Below, one piece after another: positions 40,403 to 46,934 of a stretch of DNA of 64,000 nt. The stretch comes from Pseudomonas hydrolytica. GTDB lineage: Bacteria; Pseudomonadota; Gammaproteobacteria; Pseudomonadales; Pseudomonadaceae. The DNA is taken from contig NZ_CP099397.1 of the NCBI RefSeq assembly GCF_021495345.1, forward strand, positions 3,720,001-3,784,000, given 5' to 3'. The notes under the pieces were generated by a model that had not been told where the DNA came from, searched no databases, and saw nothing but the letters and a program-made list of their open reading frames with translations. The stretch's first letter is position 1. Each line of letters opens with the position of its first letter. Position numbers and translations under genes: made by a program.

Positions 40403-40558
40403 TCAGCAACGACCTTTCTTGGCCTGCCCCGGCGGACAGTGGGGAGGCCCACCGCCGCCATCGCCGATATCGATGCCAATACCCGGCAGCCTCACACTGC
40501 AGCCGGAAAGACCGAAAGCCAGGCTCATCGCCAGCAGCAACATGCCGAAGGTTTTCAT
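40403..40558 (-). CDS. 51-residue lipoprotein with C-terminal CPPGQAKKGRC
   Basis: Reads MKTFGMLLLAMSLAFGLSGC (lipobox LSGC, Cys20), then SVRLPGIGIDIGDGGGGPPH and CPPGQAKKGRC to the end. Its ATG overlaps the TGA of the upstream lipoprotein (TGATG), so translation is coupled. The C-terminal CPPG-x4-GRC motif is shared with that neighbour. Function unknown. Confidence 0.8.
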   Translation of the reverse strand: MKTFGMLLLAMSLAFGLSGCSVRLPGIGIDIGDGGGGPPHCPPGQAKKGRC

Positions 40559-40737
40559 CAGCAGCGCCCCTGCATGCGCAGCCCCGGCGGACAGAAGTGA
40601 CCGCCGCCGTGGTAGCCGCGGCCACCCACGTCGACACGAATCACATCGGGATCGCCGACCCGGGCATGCACGCCCGGGGCACTGAAACTACAACCGCCCA
40701 GCAACAACGCCAGCGCCATCACAGTCAAACCACGCAT
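40558..40737 (-). CDS. 59-residue lipoprotein with C-terminal CPPGLRMQGRC
   Basis: Reads MRGLTVMALALLLGGC with lipobox LGGC (Cys16), then SFSAPGVHARVGDPDVIRV, a Gly/His stretch and FCPPGLRMQGRC at the end. GAGGAG lies upstream of the start. First of three lipoprotein genes on this strand, and probably co-transcribed with them. Two Cys in the C-terminal motif could form a disulfide or hold a metal. Function unknown. Confidence 0.8.
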   Translation of the reverse strand: MRGLTVMALALLLGGCSFSAPGVHARVGDPDVIRVDVGGRGYHGGGHFCPPGLRMQGRC

Positions 40738-40883
40738 TTGGAATACTCCTCGAATTTCCAGTATCTGCTGGACGCCCGACCACCGCAGCCGGCATGGCTC
40801 CATCAGCATGCTCGTTCGACAATCTGCGCTGGATCACGTTCCGTGCAGCCGAGTGACGGCGATCACGGGCTCGTCACGGTCAC

Positions 40884-40899
40884 TGGCACGCTCCTCGCT
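40884..40899 (+). promoter_or_regulatory. Sigma-54-like promoter upstream of guanidine-I riboswitch 1
   Basis: TGGCACGCTCCTCGCT: the GG (-24) and GC (-12) elements are at exact sigma-54 spacing; only the T of TTGC is changed to C. The same variant precedes the other two guanidine-I riboswitches of this window. Expected transcription start is near 40910. Confidence 0.7.
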
Positions 40900-40950
40900 T
40901 GGCAAGGCGCCGCAGCGGGAAGGCGATCAGTGCTGCTAACAGAAATGGCC

Positions 40951-41060
40951 GACTAGGGTTCCGGCCCACCCGCACGGGTGGGTGACTGGTCCGAGAGTGG
41001 GCGACCTCGGAGCGGCGGGAAGCCGCGGGGTTACACGGCGGGATAAAAGCCCGGGAGAAC
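40951..41060 (+). promoter_or_regulatory. Guanidine-I (ykkC) riboswitch 1
   Basis: The conserved ykkC elements occur in order: GACTAGGGTTCCGG, then CTGGTCCGAGAG, then ACACGGCGGGATAAAAGCCC and GGGAGA. The variable stems between are GC-rich (CCCACCCGCACGGGTGGG; GAGCGGCGGGAAGCCGC). This class binds free guanidinium and usually turns on the downstream gene. The next gene, 53 bases away, is a periplasmic binding protein. Confidence 0.95.
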
Positions 41061-41112
41061 GCGCAGCACGGCTGCCCGCCTTCCCGCTTTCGTCCATAAC
41101 CCGAGGTTTTCC

Positions 41113-42174
41113 ATGTCCATTCGCTCCCTGCTCACCGCCCTGCTCTGCGCCTGTCTGCTCGGCGCTCCAACGGCCCAGGCCGCGCCCAAGACCTTCAAGC
41201 TGTGCTGGTCGATCTTCGCCGGCTGGATGCCCTGGGGCTATGCCGCCGAACAGGGCATCGTGAAGAAGTGGGCAGACAAGTACGGCATCGACATTCAGGT
41301 GCAGGAAGTGCCGGATTACGTCGGTTCCATCGAGCGCTACAGCGCCGGCCAGTTCGACGCCTGCACCATGACCAACATGGATGCCCTGACCATTCCCGCC
41401 GCCGCCGGCAAGGACAGCACCGCGCTGATCATCGGCGACTTCTCCAACGGCGCCGACGGCCTGCTGCTGCGCGGCAGCGGCCTGCGAATCCAGGACCTCA
41501 AGGGCAAGAGCGTGCTGCTGGTGGAGAACTCGGTGTCGCATTACCTGCTCAGCCGCGCGCTGGAGTGGGCCCTGCTCGAGGAGAGCGACGTGACCATCAT
41601 CAACGTCTCCGACACCGAAATCGCCGAGGCCTTCCTCGCCGGCAAGGGCGACGCGGTGATCACCTGGAACCCGATCCTCTCCGAGATCCGCCGCAAGGCC
41701 GAGGTCAGCCAGGTGTTCAGCTCCAATCTGATTCCCGGTGAAATCCTCGACCTCACCGTGGTCGACAGCCAGACCCTGGCGCAGCACCCGGAGTTCGGCC
41801 GCGCACTGACCGGCGCCTGGTTCGAGACCCAGCGCCTGCTCGGCCTGCCCACCCCGGCCGGGCGCGAGGCCCGGGCCAGAATGGCGGCCGCTGCCGACAC
41901 CACCGCAGAAGATTTCGAGGCCCAGTTGGGCACCCTGCGCTCGTTCTACTCGCCGCGCACCGCGCTGAACTTCGCGCGCACCGGCAAGCTGCCGGATCTG
42001 ATGCAACGGGTGGCGCGCTTCGCCGATGCCCACGGCCTGCTGGGCAAGAGCGGCTTGGGGCTGACCAATCTGGGGATCGCCTTTAGCGGCGAACGGACTT
42101 TGGGTAACCCACAGCGCATCCTGCTGCGTTTCAATCACGACTACATGCAGTTGGCCGCCGACGGCGCACTCTGA
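41113..42174 (+). CDS. Periplasmic binding protein of the guanidine locus (first paralogue)
   Basis: A 353-residue exported protein with a signal peptide ending near TAQAAPKT. It is of the NMT1/TauA-like solute-binding type: CWSIFAGWMPWGYAAEQGIV, QFDACTMTNMDALTIPAAAG and LIPGEILDLTVV. It closely resembles the second binding protein of this locus. With its riboswitch and the nearby permease and ATPase, it most likely binds guanidine or a guanidino/urea-type compound. It is a single-gene transcription unit. Confidence 0.88.
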   Translation: MSIRSLLTALLCACLLGAPTAQAAPKTFKLCWSIFAGWMPWGYAAEQGIVKKWADKYGIDIQVQEVPDYVGSIERYSAGQFDACTMTNMDALTIPAAAGKDSTALIIGDFSNGADGLLLRGSGLRIQDLKGKSVLLVENSVSHYLLSRALEWALLEESDVTIINVSDTEIAEAFLAGKGDAVITWNPILSEIRRKAEVSQVFSSNLIPGEILDLTVVDSQTLAQHPEFGRALTGAWFETQRLLGLPTPAGREARARMAAAADTTAEDFEAQLGTLRSFYSPRTALNFARTGKLPDLMQRVARFADAHGLLGKSGLGLTNLGIAFSGERTLGNPQRILLRFNHDYMQLAADGAL

Positions 42175-42276
42175 CGCCCCAGCAGGCAGCACGACCCGAG
42201 CCCAATGCACCAGCAGAGCGCATCGCATGCCCCGACGCCAGCCGAGCGAGCGCCGCCTGCTGCGCTTCGCGGTGCA

Positions 42277-42292
42277 TGGCACGATGTTCGCT
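42277..42292 (+). promoter_or_regulatory. Sigma-54-like promoter upstream of guanidine-I riboswitch 2
   Basis: TGGCACGATGTTCGCT, with exact -24/-12 spacing and the same TCGCT -12 variant as at 40884 and 46693. Expected start near 42303. A GC hairpin (42316-42329) and a 20-base stretch also present before riboswitch 3 lie between this start and the aptamer. Confidence 0.7.
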
Positions 42293-42356
42293 AAGAACAG
42301 CCCGTGCAGGAACAACCCGGCTCGCCGGGATCGCGGCACCACAATTTGCCAATAGC

Positions 42357-42450
42357 CGGCTAGGGTTCCGGCTCGCCACCCGCGAGCGACTGGTCCGAGA
42401 GCTGGCGACCTCCAGCGAGGTTACACGGCGGGACAAAAGCCCGGGAGAAC
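42357..42450 (+). promoter_or_regulatory. Guanidine-I (ykkC) riboswitch 2
   Basis: GGCTAGGGTTCCGG, GACTGGTCCGAGAG, ACACGGCGGGACAAAAGCCC and GGGAGA are all present, with a variable stem GCTCGCCACCCGCGAGC. It precedes the ABC permease and ATPase genes, about 185 bases upstream of the permease start. Confidence 0.95.
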
Positions 42451-42513
42451 GCGCCCCATCCGTGGGGAACCGCCGCGCACTCCTGCCCGCCCCTGTCCAA
42501 CTGGAGGTTCACC

Positions 42514-42594
42514 ATGGGTATGCCCCACTCGTTTCAGCGGCCATCGGCCACCCATCCCAAAGGCCCGATGCCCGCACGCCCTTGCGCCCGCTAG
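42514..42594 (+). CDS. Possible 26-codon leader ORF
   Basis: ATG GGT ATG CCC CAC to a TAG stop, 26 residues (MGMPHSFQRPSATHPKGPMP then ARPCAR). It is preceded by ACTGGAGGTTCACC, almost the same ribosome-binding region as the second binding-protein gene (GACTGGAGGTTCCA). It could be a remnant of a gene once here, a leader peptide, or chance. No homology is claimed. Confidence 0.35.
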   Translation: MGMPHSFQRPSATHPKGPMPARPCAR

Positions 42595-42634
42595 CGGCGC
42601 AGGCATTTCGCTCCAGGCCCGACGAGGACTCCCC

Positions 42635-43450
42635 ATGCGCCTGATCAATCGCCACCCGGATCGCAGCGGCCGCCTGCTGCTGATCCTGCTGCCCTTCGCC
42701 CTGCTGCTGTTCGTCTACTTCAGTGCCTCGACCACCCGCCTGGCCGAAAACCCCAACGACAAGCTGCTGCCCAGCGCCAGCCAGATGGTCGATGCCATCG
42801 ACCGCCTGGCCTTCACCGAGGACAAACGCAGCGGCCAGTACCTGTTCTGGCAGGACACCGCCTCCAGCCTGCAACGCCTGGGCATGGGCCTGGGCATCGC
42901 CGCGCTGCTGGGCCTGGTGCTGGGCATCGCCGCCGGCAGCATCCCGCTGTTCGGCGCACCGCTGTCACCGCTGCTCACGGTGCTGTCGATGATTCCGCCA
43001 CTGGCCATCCTGCCGATCCTGTTCATCGTCTTCGGCCTGGGCGAGCTGTCCAAGGTGATGCTGATCGCCATCGGCATCACCCCCTGCATCGCCCGCGATA
43101 TCGAACAGCGCGCCCGCGAGATTCCCGGCGAGCTGCTGATCAAGGCGCAGACCCTCGGCGCCAACACCTGGACGCTGATCCTGCGCCTGGTGCTGCCGCA
43201 GCTGCTGCCGCGCCTGCTGATCTCGCTGCGCCTGATGCTCGGCTCGGCCTGGCTGTTTCTGATCGCCGCCGAGGCCATCGCCTCGACCGACGGCCTCGGC
43301 TATCGCATCTTCCTGGTGCGCCGCTACATGGCCATGGACGTGATCCTGCCCTACGTGGTGTGGATCACCCTGCTGGCCTGGCTGATGGACCTGGGCCTGC
43401 GTCAGGTGCTGCGCCTGTGCTTCCCCTGGCATGAAGGAGGCAAGGCATGA
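42635..43450 (+). CDS. ABC transporter permease of the guanidine locus
   Basis: A 271-residue membrane protein of the SsuC/TauC type with about six hydrophobic segments. The EAA-like loop is EIPGELLIKAQTLGANTWTLILRLVLPQLL (about residues 165-194). Start MRLINRHPDRSGR follows GAGGACTCCCC. Its stop overlaps the ATPase start (ATGA). Controlled by riboswitch 2; predicted to import guanidine or a related compound with the nearby binding proteins. Confidence 0.88.
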   Translation: MRLINRHPDRSGRLLLILLPFALLLFVYFSASTTRLAENPNDKLLPSASQMVDAIDRLAFTEDKRSGQYLFWQDTASSLQRLGMGLGIAALLGLVLGIAAGSIPLFGAPLSPLLTVLSMIPPLAILPILFIVFGLGELSKVMLIAIGITPCIARDIEQRAREIPGELLIKAQTLGANTWTLILRLVLPQLLPRLLISLRLMLGSAWLFLIAAEAIASTDGLGYRIFLVRRYMAMDVILPYVVWITLLAWLMDLGLRQVLRLCFPWHEGGKA

Positions 43451-44316
43451 CCCTGTTCAGCCAACATATCGTCCCGCTGAGGGAACCTGCCATGAGCGAA
43501 TCCAGCGCTACGGCCGCGAGCCCGGCGACAACCGCCTTTATCGAAGCGCGCAACCTGTGGCAGGAGTACGGCGACCAGGTCGTGCTCGAACGCCTCAACC
43601 TCAAGGTGAATGAAGGCGAATTCTGCACCCTGGTCGGCGCCTCCGGCTGTGGCAAGTCCACCTTCCTGCGCATGCTCCTCGGCCAGGAACGCCCGAGCCG
43701 CGGCGAACTGCTGCTGCGTGGTCAGGTGCTGCCCAACGAGCCCGATCCGAGCCGGGGTGTGGTGTTCCAGCGTTACTCGGTATTTCCGCATCTGAGCGTG
43801 CTGGACAACGTCGCCCTCGGTCTGGAGCTGCCGAAGTCGAAGCTGCTGGGCCGGCTGTTCGGTGCCGCCAAGCGCGAGGCCCGCGAGCGCGCTGCGGAAA
43901 TCCTCACCAAGGTCGGCCTCGGCCATGCCCTGAACAGATACCCCAGCGCACTCTCCGGTGGCATGCAGCAACGCCTGGCCATCGCCCAGGCGCTGGTGAT
44001 GCAACCGCGCATGCTGCTGCTCGACGAGCCCTTCGGCGCCCTCGACCCCGGCATCCGCAAGGACATGCACGCACTGCTGCTGGAGCTGTGGCAGGAAACC
44101 CGCCTGACCGTGTTCATGGTCACCCACGACCTGTCCGAAGGCTTCAGCCTCGGCACCCGCCTGCTGGTGTTCGACAAGGTACGCCACGACCCGCAGGCGC
44201 CCGGTGCATACGGGGCGCGGATCACCTATGACATTCCGCTGAACGCGGCGCGCCGGGCGCAGGTGCAACTGCCCAGCGAGCTGGCCGAGCGTATCGCCGC
44301 GCGCAACGAACCGTAG
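43447..44316 (+). CDS. ABC transporter ATPase of the guanidine locus
   Basis: A 289-residue ATPase. Walker A GASGCGKST (about residue 63), Q-loop FQRYSVFPHL, signature LSGGMQQRLAIAQ, Walker B LLLDEPFGALDP and the switch His in THDLSEG are intact. The C-terminal part resembles the SsuB/TauB-like group. Start at 43447 couples to the permease; an internal ATG at 43492 (MSESSATAAS) is a possible alternative because the first 15 residues look non-conserved. Confidence 0.9.
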   Translation: MTLFSQHIVPLREPAMSESSATAASPATTAFIEARNLWQEYGDQVVLERLNLKVNEGEFCTLVGASGCGKSTFLRMLLGQERPSRGELLLRGQVLPNEPDPSRGVVFQRYSVFPHLSVLDNVALGLELPKSKLLGRLFGAAKREARERAAEILTKVGLGHALNRYPSALSGGMQQRLAIAQALVMQPRMLLLDEPFGALDPGIRKDMHALLLELWQETRLTVFMVTHDLSEGFSLGTRLLVFDKVRHDPQAPGAYGARITYDIPLNAARRAQVQLPSELAERIAARNEP

Positions 44317-44453
44317 CCCGGATGAAATCCGGGGATAGCCGGCACCTTTTCCCCGGATTGCATCCGGGCTACGGAGCGGCCAGCCTGGTGCGCACAGCGC
44401 ACCCTACGAAGCGCACACCGCGTTGCAGAACGTAGGGTGCGCCGTGCGCACCA
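44311..44453. repeat. REP palindrome pairs after the ATPase gene
   Basis: GTAGCCCGGATGAAATCCGGGG faces CCCCGGATTGCATCCGGGC, followed by a second pair, GGTGCGCACAGCGCACCCTAC facing GTAGGGTGCGCCGTGCGCACC. The first arm overlaps the ATPase stop codon. This fills the gap between two convergent transcription units and may help to terminate both. Confidence 0.85.
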
Positions 44454-44479
44454 CCTGTGCCTCCGGCAAGGAAGCTCCC

Positions 44480-45412
44480 CTAGCTCAACACCTCGAGATA
44501 GCGCGCCAGCGTTTCCCCCTCCGTGGCAAACCAGCGCTGCGCCTCGTCGGTACAGGGCGTGGCGAGATCGGCGCGCCAGTCCGGCTCCAGCGTATCGATA
44601 AGGAAGGTGCGCACCACCGCACGGCCGTCCGGCCTTTGCAGGTGCTGGCACACGCGCCCGGCCGCCGGGATCTCGTAGCCTTCCAGCGAAACGCGCTGCC
44701 CGACCCGCGCCGGCGGGGTGGACAGCACCACCCGATACCGGCCCGGCTGATCGGCATAGGCCAGCGAGGTTTCGCAGTCGAATAGCGCGGCCAGGGCCTG
44801 TCCATCACCCTGCGCCCGCTCCGCTCGCTCGCGCAGCTGCAGCGCTGACTCACCCGGCTCCACCGCCCGCCCGTGCATCCAGCCAAGCCGGTCGCCGCAG
44901 AGAATCAGGCCACCGCCGCGCTGCAGCACCTGGCCGGTTTCGGCATCGCACTCCTCCAGCAGACGCAGGCTGATCAACGGCCCGCCGCTGGCCTGCAGGC
45001 GCCAGTCCTCGACATAGGCACCACTGGTGCCGAACTCGATCATGCAGTTGCCGATGCGCTGCAACTGCGCCGGCTCCGGCCAGCGGTTGTGCAGTTGCAG
45101 GGACACCCCGCCGCGCCAGCTCAAGTAGCCGTTCTCCCAGATACTGTCAGCCACCCAGCCCTCATGATTGGCAAGCTGGCGCAGCTCGGCGGCATCGTAG
45201 TCCTGCCAGGCCCGCACCGGCAGCGCGGGTGCGTCCGGCAGGCGCAGGTCGATGGTGAAGCTGCGGCTCTGCAGCCAGTGCACCTGGGTGCGCTCATCGC
45301 TGCGGCCATCGGCGAAGCTGATGGTGCGCCGACGAAAGTGCCCGAGCATCCAGTCCGGCACACCGCCCTCGGCGCGCTGCGGGTAACGTGCAGCCAGTTC
45401 CAGCAGGTTCAT
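44480..45412 (-). CDS. Unassigned protein coupled to the 2-oxoglutarate dioxygenase
   Basis: A 310-residue soluble protein that I do not recognise. It starts MNLLELAARYPQRAEGGVPD and has two beta-rich parts: VHWLQSRSFTIDLRLP with SWRGGVSLQLHNRWP and MIEFGTSGAYVEDWRLQ, then a region with GGLILCGDRLGWMHGRAV and CETSLAYADQPGRYRVVLST. No signal peptide or clear catalytic motif. Its ATG overlaps the stop of the dioxygenase gene (ATGA), so it is made together with it under the guanidine-II switch. It may act on the dioxygenase product or bind its substrate; that is only inference. Confidence 0.8.
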   Translation of the reverse strand: MNLLELAARYPQRAEGGVPDWMLGHFRRRTISFADGRSDERTQVHWLQSRSFTIDLRLPDAPALPVRAWQDYDAAELRQLANHEGWVADSIWENGYLSWRGGVSLQLHNRWPEPAQLQRIGNCMIEFGTSGAYVEDWRLQASGGPLISLRLLEECDAETGQVLQRGGGLILCGDRLGWMHGRAVEPGESALQLRERAERAQGDGQALAALFDCETSLAYADQPGRYRVVLSTPPARVGQRVSLEGYEIPAAGRVCQHLQRPDGRAVVRTFLIDTLEPDWRADLATPCTDEAQRWFATEGETLARYLEVLS

Positions 45413-46434
45413 GCCGTCACCTCCCGGCCGCCTTGACCAAAGCTGGACAAACCCGCCGCACCATCCGGCAATTGCAGTGAGCCGTCCTCCAGCCGCTCTC
45501 GCAGATAGCGGAAGGTCTGCGCCGTCTGCGCGAACAGGTGGTCGCCACAGCTCACCGGCGCGTACACCCGCTCACCGCGCGGCGGCAGACCGGGGATCGG
45601 CGCGATGCGCGTCGGGTAGTCGCAGGCGCAGAACAGTGGGAAGGCGAAGCGCTCCTCGCTGACCTTGCGCACGCGGTGCGAGGTGGCGACGAAATGGCCG
45701 TTGCTGAGCACCTCCAGCATGTCGCCGATATTGATCACGAAGGCGTCCTCCACCAGCGGCACGTCGATCCACTGCCCGTCGCCGTTGAGCACCTGCAAAC
45801 CTTCGGCGGTGGGTAGCAGGATGGTGAAGCATTCGTAGTCGGTGTGCGCGCCGATACCGGGACGGTCGGCCACCGGATCGGGGGCGAGCGGGTAATGGAT
45901 CATGCGCAGCTGGCTGGTGGGCTGCCGGGTGATGCCGGCGAAGGTGTCCTCGGCCAGCCCCAGCGCCAGGGCGAAGCCGCGAAACAGCGTGTCGCCCAGC
46001 GCCAGCGCGGCGCGGTAGTAGGCACTGACCTCGCGCTTGAAGTCCGCCGAGTCCGGCCACTGCGTCGGGCCCAGCAGCGGATAGACCTGAGCCGCCTCGG
46101 TGTAGTCGTAATTGACGTCGTAGGCCTCTTTCAGATCCTTGCTGCCGCCGACAAACTGCTCCTCGCCCTCCGGCACGTAGCCGCTGTGGTTGCTCGACTG
46201 GCCGATGTAAAAGCGCATCTTCTCCTCCAGCGGGCGTGCGAAGAAGCGGCGCGCCTGGTCGACCAAACCGTCGCGCAGCTCACGCGCAATGCCGTGCCCG
46301 GTGATCTGCAGAAAGCCGACCTCGCGCGCGGCACGGCCCAGCTCATCGGCTACGAGCCGGCGCTCGGCAGGATGCTCGCTATACAAGCCCGAGACGTCGA
46401 TCAGGGGAATCGAGGTGAAATGGGTATGCGCCAT
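45409..46434 (-). CDS. Fe(II)/2-oxoglutarate-dependent dioxygenase (isopenicillin-N-synthase-like)
   Basis: A 341-residue enzyme. The N-terminal DIOX_N part (IPLIDVSGL, TGHGIARELRDG) is followed by the double-stranded beta-helix. Iron ligands are His197 and Asp199 in GAHTDYECFTIL and His253 in TSHRVRKVS; Arg262 is placed to hold 2-oxoglutarate. This fold includes ethylene-forming enzyme and arginine/homoarginine hydroxylases that release guanidine. The gene has a guanidine-II riboswitch directly upstream, and the next gene is coupled to it. The substrate is not known; a guanidino compound is the obvious candidate. Confidence 0.88.
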   Translation of the reverse strand: MAHTHFTSIPLIDVSGLYSEHPAERRLVADELGRAAREVGFLQITGHGIARELRDGLVDQARRFFARPLEEKMRFYIGQSSNHSGYVPEGEEQFVGGSKDLKEAYDVNYDYTEAAQVYPLLGPTQWPDSADFKREVSAYYRAALALGDTLFRGFALALGLAEDTFAGITRQPTSQLRMIHYPLAPDPVADRPGIGAHTDYECFTILLPTAEGLQVLNGDGQWIDVPLVEDAFVINIGDMLEVLSNGHFVATSHRVRKVSEERFAFPLFCACDYPTRIAPIPGLPPRGERVYAPVSCGDHLFAQTAQTFRYLRERLEDGSLQLPDGAAGLSSFGQGGREVTA

Positions 46435-46500
46435 GGCAATCTCCCTTGAACAAGTGAGTTACCTGGTCGTCCAGACGAGCAGCGGGTCGGGTCGTCCCGA
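46435..46500 (-). promoter_or_regulatory. Guanidine-II (mini-ykkC) riboswitch
   Basis: On the minus strand two short hairpins each carry an ACGA tetraloop: TCGGG-ACGA-CCCGA (46500-46487) and CTGG-ACGA-CCAG (46474-46463), with a 12-base linker. A ribosome-binding site AAGGGAG lies at 46447-46441 and the dioxygenase ATG at 46434. Twin ACGR loops just before a Shine-Dalgarno sequence are the definition of the guanidine-II class, which turns translation on when guanidinium binds. Confidence 0.9.
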
Positions 46501-46692
46501 GGGCGGCAGCAAGGCCGCCCCTGCAACGGGGTCGATAGCGATTTCCATGCCACCGCCATCATGCCGCCAAGGCGCGGTGCTTTGAGCCGAATTGCCCCCG
46601 AACGGTGCAATGAACACCGCCCAGGCCCCATCAGGCAGCACGCAAACCGCGAGCAGCATCACCCAAGCGCGCAGTCACGGGCTCCGGCGAGC

Positions 46693-46708
46693 TGGCACGC
46701 TATTCGCT
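46693..46708 (+). promoter_or_regulatory. Sigma-54-like promoter upstream of guanidine-I riboswitch 3
   Basis: TGGCACGCTATTCGCT, with -24 GG and -12 GC at exact spacing and the same TCGCT variant as the other two. Expected start near 46719, followed by hairpin CCGGG-TTTT-CCCGG (46733-46746) and the block ATCGCGGCACCACAATTTGC (46748-46767). Confidence 0.7.
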
Positions 46709-46775
46709 AAAGCTCAGGTGTGCAGGTTACAACCGGGTTTTCCCGGAATCGCGGCACCACAATTTGCGAAATGGA

Positions 46776-46870
46776 TGACTAGGGTTCCGATCCGCGCAGG
46801 CGGGTGACTGGTCCGAGAGTCATCGACCTCCAGTGAGGTTACACGGCGGGATAAAAGCCCGGGAGAACGC
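46776..46870 (+). promoter_or_regulatory. Guanidine-I (ykkC) riboswitch 3
   Basis: GACTAGGGTTCCGA, GACTGGTCCGAGAG, ACACGGCGGGATAAAAGCCC and GGGAGA are present in order, with a short variable stem (TCCGCGCAGGCGGG). It precedes the second binding protein, the DUF1989 pair and the carboxylase, which probably form one operon. Confidence 0.95.
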
Positions 46871-46934
46871 GCCTTTCGAACCATTCGAAACGTGCCGCGA
46901 CTCCTGCCCGTACTCAACAAGACTGGAGGTTCCA

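Noticed and set aside
41113..42174. Nitrate/taurine/sulfonate transport considered for the NMT1-like binding proteins, permease and ATPase
   Set aside because: The fold fits several ligands, but three guanidine riboswitches and the carboxylase/deiminase operon point to guanidine-related transport.
42276..42644. 122-residue open frame across riboswitch 2
   Set aside because: It coincides with the structured aptamer and its translation has no protein character.
42600..44320. Search for a guanidine exporter (SugE/Gdx type) under the same switches
   Set aside because: No small four-helix multidrug transporter gene is present in the locus; the locus looks catabolic, not detoxifying.
46435..46500. 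ACGA hairpins considered as a chance palindrome or simple terminator
   Set aside because: Two hairpins with the same ACGA loop, short linker, and a Shine-Dalgarno site at the expected place match the guanidine-II class, and there is no T-run.
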